DNA of 20,742 bases. Origin: Chara braunii. Taxonomy: Eukaryota; Streptophyta; Charophyceae; Charales; Characeae. The stretch spans positions 2,112,138 to 2,132,879 of the forward strand of contig BFEA01000105.1 of assembly GCA_003427395.1 (NCBI GenBank), given 5' to 3'. The notes under the pieces are model-generated. The model ran no database searches. It had not been told where the DNA came from and worked only from the letters and a program-made list of their open reading frames with translations. Position 1 is the stretch's first letter. Every line of letters starts with the position of its first letter. Below, piece after piece: positions 7,830 through 15,947 of this stretch. The position numbers were made by a program, and so were the translations under genes.

Positions 7830-7910
7830 CTCCCAGGCCTATGGTTGTGAATGCGTGTATGTACTCTGTATCTTAGATATGTGCCCGTGGGCTGTGTATG
7901 TTCGTTATGT

Positions 7911-7961
7911 GTATGTGGACCCGATTTCATAGAAGACGCTGCTCCCCACCATGGAGCATCT
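7911..7961 (+). mobile_element. Module M fragment
   Basis: TGGACCCGATTTC, then GCTGCTCCCCACCATGGAGC: hairpins 1 and 2 with deletions. It lies on the strand opposite to the composite element around it, so it is a later insertion or a rearranged piece. Confidence 0.55.
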
Positions 7962-8039
7962 GCAAGGTGAGTGTATAGTATGTGAATGGTATGTATCGTA
8001 CTTGTGCTATTTGGGGTGGTATCTCTGTGTGTGGATGTA

Positions 8040-8432
8040 TGTGGTAGAGACAGGCCTATCTGGACAGGACTTCCCCCAAAGTCCGAAACCAGACTCGAAC
8101 CTGTGACCTACAGTATACAGTATGAAACTGGAGGGTTCTACCACATGCACTTCCAATGTGTGTAATGTCTGGGCTGGGGGAGATCATCAGAGCGACCAAA
8201 GCCAACAACAACCAGCAACCAACGTGAAGTCTAGGCCAGCATACAACACCCATGGACTGACCCCCGGGTGGTGCGCAGGCAGTGTCTGTAATAGTACCAT
8301 GTGTCTGGCCGTGCGTCATTCTAACGCCCTGCCGGTGTCCATGTGCAAGGCTGCAGAGTTTTGAACCCGCAACCTCATACCACAATGCGCATTTCCAACC
8401 GGTGCTCTAACCACTGAGCTACATCAACCAGA
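8040..8432 (-). mobile_element. Head domain of the composite retroposon (two tRNA-like blocks)
   Basis: First block: A box TGTAGCTCAGTGG (8423-8411) and B box GGGTTCAAAACTC (8368-8356), nearly identical to 3008-3080. Second block: B box GGTTCGAGTCTGG around 8100, with a weak A box near 8150. The right copy keeps a clearer second block (GTTGCTCAAATGGTAGAG at 9454, GGGTTGGAGTCTGG at 9497). The arrangement is that of a dimeric tRNA-SINE. Confidence 0.7.
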
Positions 8433-8637
8433 CGATTCATGCTCATGTTGCACATTTGGTTAGTAGTGGAGCACGGCCCTCTTATCTCCACAGCTCTCGG
8501 GACGAAGGTAAGTGTGTTTTTTCTTCTTTTTTTTCCCGAAAGTCAATACTAAAGGGCACTTGCCACTTAGAGCTAGGGCATACACAAGGCGCACATAATT
8601 TTTGTGCACAATGACTACTTTCATTCAAATACTAAAC

Positions 8638-8790
8638 ATGTATAGGGACGCTGGACCCGATTTCCAGCAGGTGATGCTCCCCACCAATAGACGGAGCCTT
8701 CAAAACTGGGACCTGCTTAAGGAGGATGCTCTTATCACCTCTATAAGCAGGTCTCCAGGCCGTGAAGTTCAAAAAAAAAATAAAAAAAAA
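8638..8790 (+). mobile_element. Retroposon module M, copy 3 (long tail)
   Basis: Hairpin 1 GCTGG...CCAGC (8650-8668), hairpin 2 GCTCCCC...GGAGC (8675-8697) and hairpin 3 with ACCTGCTTAAGGAGG (8711-8725) against CCTCTATAAGCAGGT (8738-8752), one mismatch and one wobble. CTGGG (8706-8710) and C-CCAG (8753-8758) extend the stem. Loop ATGCTCTTATCA. An A-rich tail follows (8770-8790). Confidence 0.75.
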
Positions 8791-8821
8791 TACTACGTTT
8801 TGTTTTTCTTTTCTTAGTAAG

Positions 8822-8899
8822 CCCTGCCAACGAGGCAGGGAAGTCCTTTTTAGATTTTGTTACTTGGGCGTAGTAAACAGCAGAATGCAGATGGAGCTT

Positions 8900-8939
<40 letters not shown>

Positions 8940-8985
8940 AGCAGAATGCTTCGATACTGTATTTGTGGGAAGATGCAGTAGAAGA
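8822..8985 (+). repeat. Relative of the left-end tandem repeat, with hairpin and A34 tract
   Basis: CCCTGCC/GGCAGGG hairpin (8822-8840), CAGCAGAATGCAGATGGAGC, a run of about 34 A (8904-8937), then a second CAGCAGAATGC followed by GATACTGTATTTGTGGG. The paired CAGCAGAATGC blocks flank the A run and could be target-site duplications of an A-tailed insertion. Confidence 0.5.
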
Positions 8986-9299
8986 GAAAAAAAACAAAAG
9001 CGGGCCCAGACAGACACAAATTGCCCGCTCAGACCCATATCGCCCGCCCCCAGTTTGCAATGGGAAAAAACTATATCCCTCAAAAGGGAAACAATGGAAG
9101 GCGCCCTATACTAAATTTCAACGACCCTGACAAGATAACCTGCCCTACGACCGGTCTTAGGGGCGACTGCGACCGGACGCTATTTTCTGCTGTCGGAGAC
9201 CCCAAACGAACCCGTCCTAGCGAAGTTGTACTGCACGACCTTACCGAAAATAGAAAGAGATGAAACGACGAAAATGAAACCCACACAAGCGCAGCCTCC
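8986..9299. other. No recognisable gene
   Basis: Mixed composition. Open frames on both strands overlap each other and show no domain. Confidence 0.5.
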
Positions 9300-9589
9300 T
9301 GGCTGCGAACACTGCCTGCGTACCACCCAAGGGTTGTCCATGGTGTTGTATGTCGGGTCTTGATACTGCGTGGGTTGCATGTGGCTGTTGCTTGTGGTTG
9401 TTTTGTTGATCTCCCCAGTCTGGCATATCACACACAGGGGCCATTTGCAATTGTTGCTCAAATGGTAGAGTCTTCAGGTCACATTTCATAGGTCACGGGT
9501 TGGAGTCTGGCTGAGGACTTCGGCGGGGGTTCTTGTCCAGCTTGGCCTGTCATCTCTTCAAAACAAACACATAGTTCCCTCTACATAGC

Positions 9590-9715
9590 ACTGCACATAT
9601 CTGGCCTTCAGGCAAATACATCTCGCTATACAGTTACACAGAGCACACATAGACTGCACATATCTGGCCTTCGGGCACATACATCTCACTATACAGGTAC
9701 ACAGAGCACACACAG
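9590..9715 (+). repeat. 63-bp tandem repeat, two units plus decayed copies
   Basis: ACTGCACATATCTGGCCTTC starts at 9590 and 9653. The units share GGCA.ATACATCTC.CTATACAG and ACACAGAGCACACA. Shorter diverged pieces (CCTTCGGGCAGATACA, AGCCTCTGGGCATACACA) continue to about 9800. This is the internal repeat zone of the right composite retroposon. Confidence 0.9.
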
Positions 9716-9974
9716 CCTTCGGGCAGATACAAAAACGCATGGCCCTATGGGCTCATACAAACATACATAGCCTCTGGGCATACACACATACACACAAATT
9801 ACGATACTGGGCTGGGGGGGTCTATCAGGTATATGACGGGGTCTACTATAAGTCGCTCCGGCTAATCTGAGCTCCGCCTAGCCTTGGGTAAGCTAGGGGA
9901 AGGACGGTAGGATGTGTCCGCGGGCGCTGGCCTGCCTTGCTTAGGTAATCCTGCTGGGTAGACTCTCTGAATTG

Positions 9975-10330
9975 GGCCTGTAGAAGATTGCATGAGCCTG
10001 GCGTCCGAAGTTCCCGTACGGCAAGGTTCGTCCGCTTCCGCTTCCATCAGGGCTTGGAAGTTGGCCTAGCCTTGGTGCTTGTCACTGCTGTCTGGTCCAA
10101 GCTGCCCTCGATACTGGTAGGGTGATGATCATATGAGTGCCGGTCACACTGAGGTAGGATAGTAGAGACAGGGGGTGCGCTGGGAGTATTAACGTGGGGA
10201 TGGGTAGGGCAGGTGGCCTATCCTGTCAGGGCAACCATTGGCTGCCGCTACTAGCAATCACCGCAGGTCTGGTCCTTGGCCTCTACAACAACCTGGGCTT
10301 TTAAGGAATAAATAAATAAATAAATAAAAT
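9975..10330 (+). mobile_element. 3' domain of the composite retroposon, right copy
   Basis: Matches 7490-7149 (minus strand): GCCTGGCGTCCGAAGTTCCC, CACTGAGGTAGGATAGTAGA, CAGGGGGTGCGCTGGGAGTA, then CCATTGGCTGCCGCTAC and the GGCCTCTACAAC end. The tail is (ATAA)n rather than pure A. A third copy of only the last ~100 bp lies at 10838-10962. Confidence 0.75.
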
Positions 10331-10470
10331 CACATAGGAAAAGCAACAACAAAAACATAAATAAAAGTTAATTCCACAACGGCAACATCTGCGCATTCAT
10401 ACGCACAGCGACAGTCCACACACACGGGCGCAACGGGATGGAGCCAATCAGGCCCACAACCTCACAATGA
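10331..10470. other. No recognisable feature
   Basis: A-rich start, then mixed sequence. It may include part of the LINE upstream region, since the frame of the next feature is open back to 10381 except for one TGA at 10468. Confidence 0.4.
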
Positions 10471-10782
10471 CGAGGTCCACGGCCAAGCAGCCCCCCCGAG
10501 TGGACAGCACCAGCAACAACCAGCCCAGCAACTGCAGACACAGCAATCTGCAGAACCCTGGCCTTCGCAATACCTCAGCGCTTCACTGCAGCCCCGGTGT
10601 CCAAATGCCCCCCCCTACATGATCAGCCAAGGCCGGCCTGCCCCCGTCCGTGTCACCCTCCGGCCCCGGTGAGGAAACAGGCAATCTGGACCAGAAAACT
10701 GGGAGAGGCAGACCTCGACATCAGATCCATTAATGTTAATGGACTGGCTCAACCATGGCAGACACGGCGGCAAGAGTCTTGA
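10471..10782 (+). pseudogene. LINE ORF2 fragment: start of the endonuclease domain
   Basis: The frame opens after TGA 10468 and ends at TGA 10780-10782. Its first ~70 residues are Pro/Ala/Arg-rich and unremarkable. It then reads AIWTRKLGEADLDIRSINVN, followed by GLAQP. INVNGL is the N-terminal strand motif of the APE-type endonuclease of non-LTR retrotransposons, with the conserved Asn. Only about ten residues follow before the stop, so the domain is cut off. The next part of an equivalent domain begins at 13783 with the same GLAQP codons in the same frame. There is no ATG start in this piece. Confidence 0.55.
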
Positions 10783-10837
10783 GCTTCACACAGCATATGC
10801 AGACTATACAAACACACTCGCACAGTATTGAACACAC

Positions 10838-10962
10838 CATGTGGCCTATCCTGTCAGGACAACCATTGGCTGCCGCTACCAGCAATCACCGGGTCTGGTC
10901 CTTGGCCTCTACAACACCCTGGGCTTTTAAAAGCGAAAAAAAAAAAAAAAAAAAAAAAAAAA
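10838..10962 (+). mobile_element. Third copy of the composite retroposon 3' end
   Basis: TGTGGCCTATCCTGTCAGGA, CCATTGGCTGCCGCTACCAG, GGCCTCTACAACACCCTGGG, then 27 A residues (10936-10962). Severe 5' truncation with an intact A tail is the usual signature of target-primed reverse transcription. Confidence 0.8.
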
Positions 10963-10983
10963 GTACACAAACATCACACACCA

Positions 10984-11115
10984 TTGTACAGAGACACTGG
11001 ACCCGATTTCCAGCAGGTGTTGCTCCCCATCAGTAGATGGAGCCTTCAACGCTGGAACCCACTTAATGGGGCTGCTTTTATCAACTCGTTAAGTGGGCTT
11101 TCCCAAATCTGAAAT
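10984..11115 (+). mobile_element. Retroposon module M, copy 4 (long tail)
   Basis: Hairpin 1 CTGG...CCAG (10997-11012), hairpin 2 GCTCCCCATCAGTAGATGGA and GC, and hairpin 3 with CCCACTTAATGGG (11058-11070) against CTCGTTAAGTGGG (11085-11097), 13 pairs including two G-T wobbles. GGAA/TTCC extends the stem across a two-base bulge. Loop CTGCTTTTATCA. No A tail follows; GAGGTCCCACTAGC (11123) recurs at 19330. Confidence 0.7.
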
Positions 11116-11173
11116 CCGTGGGTGAGGTCCCACTAGCAAAGAGGATTGGATTCTACCCCGAATTCGGACGTTC

Positions 11174-11255
11174 TTTTTTTTTTTTTTTTTTTAATTGCTC
11201 CAATCTATTCGTGGGGAGCATCACGTGCTGGGAACCGGGCCGAGCGTCCCTTATA
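11174..11255 (-). mobile_element. Module M, short-tail form, minus strand
   Basis: On the minus strand: AAGGGACGCTCGGCCCGG, TTCCCAGCACGTGATGCTCC, CCACGAATAGATTGGAGCAA, then poly-A (poly-T at 11174-11192). There is no third hairpin between hairpin 2 and the A tail. The same short form occurs at 18174 and 20666. Confidence 0.75.
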
Positions 11256-11394
11256 ATGGAGATACATTAATGATTGACAATTGATGAAAATTTAGGATGA
11301 TTGAGGATCATTTTGGATGATTTAGGATGTCAGAGTGGGTGATTGAGGTCATGAAATAGAGCTAGATGATGACTAATCAGAAAGATTGTCTACT

Positions 11395-11665
11395 CAGCAC
11401 TGAATTACTATCCTATCCCTAATTTCCTGTATCCATTCCAAACAACCAATCACAATTGAGCCCGTGCTGTGCACCAATCAGGCCTCTTCCCGGTCTCACA
11501 CCCCAATCTGGCTCGGTTACAGGGCAGCGGTACCCACCCCAGCTCCGAGCATCTTTGGCCAGATTGTAGCCATTAGTCAAGTTTGCAGATTGCCTTCCTC
11601 ACTCGGCAATTCCAGACCTCTATACAAAGCCTCAAGCTCTCAATTAGGAAATTAGCTAATCTAGA
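11395..11665 (-). repeat. Dispersed repeat family D, degenerate copy 3
   Basis: TGGCTCGGTTACAGGGCAGC, CACCCCAGCTCCGAGCATC and GATTGCCTTCCTCACTCGGC are recognisable blocks of family D in minus orientation, in a changed order with gaps. Flanked on the left by GAT-rich DNA (11260-11395). Confidence 0.5.
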
Positions 11666-11763
11666 ATGCCAACCAGAAATCAAGGATCTGATAATATCAG
11701 AATCTTGATCAGCAAAACTTTCTGATGATGAAATTTGACGAGTACCCTGAGATGATCACAAAG

Positions 11764-12079
11764 AACTGACATTTCGTTAAAACTGACATTTTTTTTTTAA
11801 TTCACGAAATTGAGCGTATCAAAAAACAACATATTTTAGTGTTTTTTCGTCCCCATGACGTCGGATGATCAGATCATCCGGTGTCGTGACGACTCCCGAT
11901 GATCTGACCATCGGATGTATATTAACGGTACTGTACATTGAGGTACTACATCATATGAACAAAGTGAGATAACCACTTTCTCACCTGATGAGCAATGAAA
12001 TTTTGACTAAGTCCACTTTCGTGAATTTAGAAAAAAATGTCAGTTTTAACAAAATGTCAGTTTTAACAAAATGTCAGTT
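11764..12079. mobile_element. MITE-like element with terminal inverted repeats
   Basis: The left end reads AACTGACATTTCGTTAAAAC and continues to TTCACGAAAT (11764-11811). The right end, read inwards on the minus strand, is AACTGACATTTTGTTAAAAC and continues to TTCACGAAAG (12079-12016). The right end has three copies of the AACTGACATTT unit, the left two. AAAG flanks both sides (11760-11763, 12080-12083), consistent with a 4-bp target-site duplication. Inside is the palindrome GGATGATCAGATCATCC (11863-11879). No transposase is encoded; mobilisation would need one in trans. The superfamily is not clear. Confidence 0.75.
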
Positions 12080-12104
12080 AAAGATGATGGATAATGATGA
12101 CGAC

Positions 12105-12520
12105 GCTGATGGTTATTTCTCTCCACCTCTCCCCTTCTTCCATGTATTCTCATCCTCTCCCCTCATTTCTTCTTCTCCTCTCGCTGCCTCCGCTGAGCCG
12201 AACCCCGCTATCAGCATGAAGTTCCTATCAGCCCCAACGAGAGAGAGAACCTCCCCATTCCCTTCTACCTTGAGGTAACCAGTTCCCCCAAAAGGTGTAC
12301 CTCAAAACTAACACTCTCACCTAGTCCGCCTCCGGCAGGAGATAATGCGCCCCCATACATATCTCCCAGCCCCAGCCCAGGTCAGCTCCCATCATCTGCA
12401 TCTACTCCCTGGAGGGCAATCACCTCCCACCTTGTGTTAACCGTGCGGAGTAGCGCTCCCTTCCTGACCAACCTACCTACCAACACGACCATAGCCTATC
12501 TAGGAGATGAGAATATAATC
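12105..12520 (+). repeat. Dispersed CT-rich repeat family E, copy 2
   Basis: Shares ordered blocks with 4460-4830: GCCTCCGCTGA, GTCCGCCTCCGGC, CCCTGGAGGGCAATCACCTC, CTTGTGTTAACCG, AGTAGCGCTCCC and GAGATGAGAATATA. An ATG array follows, as with other repeats here. Confidence 0.65.
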
Positions 12521-12569
12521 ACAAACACAGGGATGACTACTGATTGATGAAAAAAAGAATAACGAAACC

Positions 12570-12570
12570 G

Positions 12571-12650
<80 letters not shown>

Positions 12651-12682
12651 AAAGATGATGATGAGGATGATGATGATGATGA
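12570..12682 (+). repeat. ATG/GAT microsatellite
   Basis: Thirty or more ATG triplets, with single-base slips that change the frame. Encoded poly-Met, poly-Asp and (minus strand) poly-His/Ser runs are by-products. Confidence 0.95.
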
Positions 12683-13409
12683 AATAAAATTGGCGAAAAT
12701 AAATAAAGAACGGTGGACTTGCGATACCCTAATGGCATCGGTGTGGAAGATTGACAGCTCACTATTGCTGTAATGAAAATAGAAGATGACGATGATTACG
12801 ATTTTTACAGAGAAGTCTGGATGATGACCATGAAGAAAATAAAAAGAAGATAAATAACATGGATGACGAATTAGAGAAGCCGATGATGATTACCACTGGT
12901 AACCAAATGAGGATTACAAAAATGACGGTGTCCTTGATGAAAAACCCCCGTTGAAATGACAATGATGACAATCTTGATGCTCTTGATGGATAACCTGCAC
13001 AAGACAAAAAACAGACGAAAGCACATATATAGATTGATGATGACCTCCTGGCCGCTCTCTTGATGATACTCTCCCAGTAGCACTGTGATGATTCTTCAAG
13101 TAGGACCAACGTTCTCCGCACTTTGGTCTCCACGGGGCTGACTCCACTTTCCTCCACCAACATCGACTTTTGTCAACTCGCATGAGCTCTCCAGCCTCTT
13201 TAAAGGTCTTGGCTATGGAGTACTTCATGCGAAAAACACAGGGAAAATGTTCAAACAACAGTTGCCGCTACCATTCTCCCTTTTCCTCAGTGCCTCAGGC
13301 CAGATGCCACGTCAGCCTGTGACGTAGTAATGACTCAGCGCCTCTGGATACCGCGCGTGCGTCAAGCGCTAACCCCCATGTACTTCACAACATCACAACA
13401 CTCTCGCAC
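12683..13409. other. No convincing gene; an open minus-strand frame
   Basis: A-rich, GAT-rich sequence to about 13040, then mixed. A minus-strand frame (13258-12914) reads MKYSIAKTFKEAGELMRVDK near its start, which looks protein-like, but I recognise no domain. ACGTCA (13309), TGACGT (13320) and TGACTCA (13331) are three bZIP-type core sites within 30 bp; significance unknown. Confidence 0.35.
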
Positions 13410-13655
13410 CAGCGCCTCCCTCCCATCGGCTGCCAGCACCGCGCCACGTGTTAGCTAGCATGTTACTAGTCACCGCAAGGCAGCGCCTCGCCAGTCGCAA
13501 GTCACCAGCGCCCCACCACTCACCTGTTGCCAGCGCCTCGCCCTCCGCCAGCAGCCAGCGCCTCGCTGCACTCACACAGCCAGCGCCTCGCCACTCGCGA
13601 GAAGCCAGCGCCTCGCAACCTGCGAGAAGTCAGCGCCCCGCCACCTCCGTTGTTG
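13410..13655. repeat. 25-bp minisatellite
   Basis: CAGCG starts at 13481, 13506, 13531, 13556, 13581, 13606 and 13631: seven exact 25-bp steps. The first 10-12 bases of each unit (CAGCGCCYCGCC) are conserved, the other 13 vary. Two decayed units lie upstream (13410, 13434). Frames across it stay open on both strands because the unit is GC-rich and poor in stop codons; 25 is not a multiple of three, so no protein repeat is kept. Confidence 0.9.
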
Positions 13656-13782
13656 CGGTGTAGTGCAGAAAATTGTGATTGATCTCTTCTTCTGCATCTG
13701 TGCATAAAACTTGTCCAGATTCAAGCTCTTGACTCAATCCTCTTGAAAAAGGAAAAAAACAAGTATTTCCCCCCCCAAAAAA

Positions 13783-14421
13783 GGACTGGCTCAACCAAAT
13801 GAACAAAAAAAAACAGCACTCTGGAAAATGATGACACGGGATATGGCAAGGAAATGGCTGGATATCATAGGGGTCCAGGAGACCCACCTTACGGATCCCC
13901 CCCCCCTCCCCCCCAACCAGGCACGGGCTATGAAGGTTTGGACCTACACTTCATTTGCAGTCGTGGCCCGGTCCTCATCATCCAGTGGGGTGGTGTTCTG
14001 GCTGCCCCCCTCCTCAACGGTCACCCCCATCCACGCAGAATGGGACAGAGTGGAGGGCAGATGGGTCTGGCGGAGAGTGGCTGTTGGAACTGACATAATG
14101 TACTTTGCCTGTATATATGCACCCAATCATCTGGTACAGAGAGTACAGTTTTTCCTCGCTCTGCAGCGAAGTCTCCATGAGACGCCCCGATCGTTATCAT
14201 GGGGGACTTTTAACACAACATTGGATCTGAACCTAGATAGAAGATCCCCATCCCAACCTGGAGTAGGGGCGGCCTCTCAAGTGGGAAGGGGCCCGGATGG
14301 TACCATGCTGGGCCACATGATAGTGGACATGGGCCTTGTGGAATCATACTGTGTGCTCCACCCTGCTAAGAGAGCATATGCTTGTGTTCGATCGCGGGGG
14401 GCAGCAGGCATTTCCAACTGA
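13783..14421 (+). pseudogene. LINE ORF2 endonuclease domain, decayed
   Basis: APE-type endonuclease of a non-LTR retrotransposon, the enzyme that nicks target DNA before reverse transcription. The frame begins in GLAQP, reaches KWLDIIGVQETHL (catalytic Glu in the QETHL motif), then YFACIYAPNH, and ends at TGA 14419-14421. Two defects are visible. The VIMGDF motif lies in another frame (14193-14210) with an extra T at 14211 before the Asn codon, so the translated frame reads WGTFN and loses the catalytic Asp. The stop sits where SN-R-IDLC is expected, consistent with CGA to TGA. Homology continues to about 14530 (SHHATP, compare the SDH motif) in a shifted frame. The reverse transcriptase part is missing. 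Confidence 0.8.
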
Positions 14422-14697
14422 ATAGACCTGTGCCTCCTCTCCAATAACCTCGTAGGCTTGCTAACGGGTGCAGACATCCTTCCCTTAGGCTAAGGCTTCT
14501 CATCATGCAACTCCTTTGCTCAAGCCTCCAACGAGGGAACATGCGGGAGCTGCACAAGCTTCCTTGTAAAACACACAAAAATTGAAACCAAATGTCTGGA
14601 GGAATTAAAATTCCTGTAACAGCCGCCTCTTCCAGGGGCGGTCTTGGGGGGCCCATAGGCCCCAGGTCAGATTGAGGCCTGTGTCTAGGGTCACCAG

Positions 14698-14853
14698 TCA
14701 CTTCCGTGGGTCTATCCATGTGCTCTCGAATGTTTTTATGTGGTCTACCCTTTGCTGTTGGTCTGTGGTATTTTATATTGTCTCGTGGGAAGCCTGCCAG
14801 GTTTTTTTTATGTCCGTTTGCATTGTTTGTATGATTTCCGTCCCTGCGTCAGC
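14698..14853 (-). pseudogene. Coding-like remnant, unidentified
   Basis: On the minus strand one frame reads ADAGTEIIQTMQTDIKKTWQ, a TAA, then NTTDQQQRVDHIKTFESTWI and DPRK before TGA. The composition is that of a helical, protein-coding stretch interrupted by one stop. No domain is recognised. Lying beside the LINE fragment, it may be another retrotransposon piece in opposite orientation. Confidence 0.3.
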
Positions 14854-14864
14854 ATAACTGACAT

Positions 14865-14866
<2 letters not shown>

Positions 14867-14898
<32 letters not shown>

Positions 14899-15089
14899 AT
14901 ATGAGCATCTTCATTGGTGCGTCATCATCATCTTCATCTTCATCTTCATCATCATCATCATCATCGTCATCATCATCATCATCATCATCATCAGTAGCAG
15001 CAGCAGCATTATTGATATCATCATAATCATCATCATGAGTATCATCATTGGTTAATCTTCATCATCATCATCATCATCTTTATAATCAG

Positions 15090-15120
<31 letters not shown>

Positions 15121-15123
15121 TTG
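14867..15123 (+). repeat. ATC/CAT microsatellite cluster
   Basis: Four or more CAT runs separated by CTTCAT, CAGCAG and short unique words. A smaller run lies at 15184-15196. Confidence 0.95.
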
Positions 15124-15214
15124 ATCGATAACTTATTGTTATCAGTAGAATTTGCTCTTCAAGGCTTCGTGTCGCTTTTCGTATCATCATCATCATTCCC
15201 GTTATAATTATCTT

Positions 15215-15455
15215 CAGGGCGCTATCTTTCGCCTCCAACAAAATCAAAGAGGAATGTCAATTTGGTGAGGGGGTAGGGGAGAGCCCTGCCCCGCAGGGGT
15301 TTCATGAGGAGGGAGGTGGAATCCTGGAGGGGGTATGGGCAGATTGTGAGGAATACTCTTTTCTGGGGCTGGGCATCAAACCCTTGCGGGGGCAGATTAG
15401 AGTAAAGGGATAGATAGGGTAATGGAGAGAATGGAGGTGTGATGAAATTCTCGGC
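15215..15455 (-). repeat. Dispersed CT-rich repeat family E, copy 3
   Basis: Here the plus strand is the G-rich complement: GGGAGGTGGAATCCTGGAGG and GCGGGGGCAGATTAGAGTAA match the reverse complements of the 4460-4830 copy. Confidence 0.55.
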
Positions 15456-15458
15456 TAT

Positions 15459-15947
15459 CATCATCTGATTATTGTTATATTAAGTTTTTAGGTGTTCTGA
15501 AATTCTGGCTGCATCTCGTATTCTTCCACATCCAGGATATAGGTATTCAAAGATGGTTGAACCTGGTCTGATATCTTCTGAGTTGCTCTGTTTTGTGCCC
15601 TTGGTTTGCCGATGCCAAAACGACGCTGGCCGGAGCTGGGGCGTTCCCCTATAACCTGTAAATAGCAGGAGCGTGAGGCCTTGTAGAGAGATCTGGGGTT
15701 TGTTGAGGGTGGAAGGTATTCCAGTGGTGAACCGGGGGGGGCTGAAAGGAGGCGAGAAGAGATTAGCTATGGTTGATGTTGGTCAGGTTGTTTCTGTCTC
15801 TGTAATATAGTGTCCTGGTACAGGGAGGGCTAGGAGTTGTACTGGGATTAGGAGCCCAGAATAGCTGATATAGCATCATCATCATCATCAACATCATCAT
15901 CATCGTCATCATCTTCATCATCTTCATCATCATCACACCATTAGTTT
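15459..15947 (+). repeat. Family D, copy 4, first unit of a 489-bp tandem
   Basis: Starts CATCATCTGATTATTGTTAT, contains GACGCTGGCCGGAGCTGGGG, AGCAGGAGCGTGAGGCCTTG and TAGAGAGATCTGGGGTTTG, and ends GAATAGCTGATATAGCATCA, running straight into a CAT array (15873-15936). The minus-strand frame through the core is open in this copy too (KPQISLQGLTLL, SFWHRQTKGT). Confidence 0.85.

Larger units (their letters stand above)
7149..8432 (-). mobile_element. Composite retroposon, left copy (minus strand)
   Basis: Reading the minus strand from 8432: a tRNA-like head; a GT/CA-rich middle with a second tRNA-like block (B box GGTTCGAGTCTGG, 8105-8093) and the end motif GTCCAGATAGGCCTGTC; a CA-rich part (8040-7840); a triplicated 105-122-bp repeat; then a 3' domain ending GGCCTCTACAACACCCTGGG and a poly-A tail (poly-T at 7149-7166). 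The same order occurs on the plus strand at 9300-10330. No coding capacity is seen, so it would be non-autonomous. A module M fragment is inserted at 7911-7961. Confidence 0.65.
9300..10330 (+). mobile_element. Composite retroposon, right copy (plus strand, 5' truncated)
   Basis: Starts inside the head domain (AACACTGCCTGCGTACCACC at 9309), continues through the second tRNA-like block and GTCCAGCTTGGCCTGTC (9536-9552), a CA-rich tandem region (9590-9800), a region without clear counterpart (9800-9974), and the 3' domain to GGCCTCTACAACAACCTGGG, ending in ATAA repeats (10300-10328). The order equals that of the left copy, in opposite orientation, with about 870 bp between their 5' ends. No coding capacity is seen. 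Confidence 0.65.

Noticed and set aside
12570-12773. Frames encoding poly-Met, poly-Asp or poly-His
   Set aside because: Direct translations of ATG/GAT microsatellites.
13481-13655. CRISPR array (constant part plus variable part at regular spacing)
   Set aside because: The 10-12-bp constant part is too short, the variable part only 13 bp, no cas genes are near, and the context is eukaryotic.
13448-13663. Ser/Ala/Pro-rich 71-codon frame on the plus strand and its minus-strand partner
   Set aside because: Open because the 25-bp GC-rich minisatellite lacks stop codons. The repeat length is not a multiple of three, so no protein repeat is preserved.
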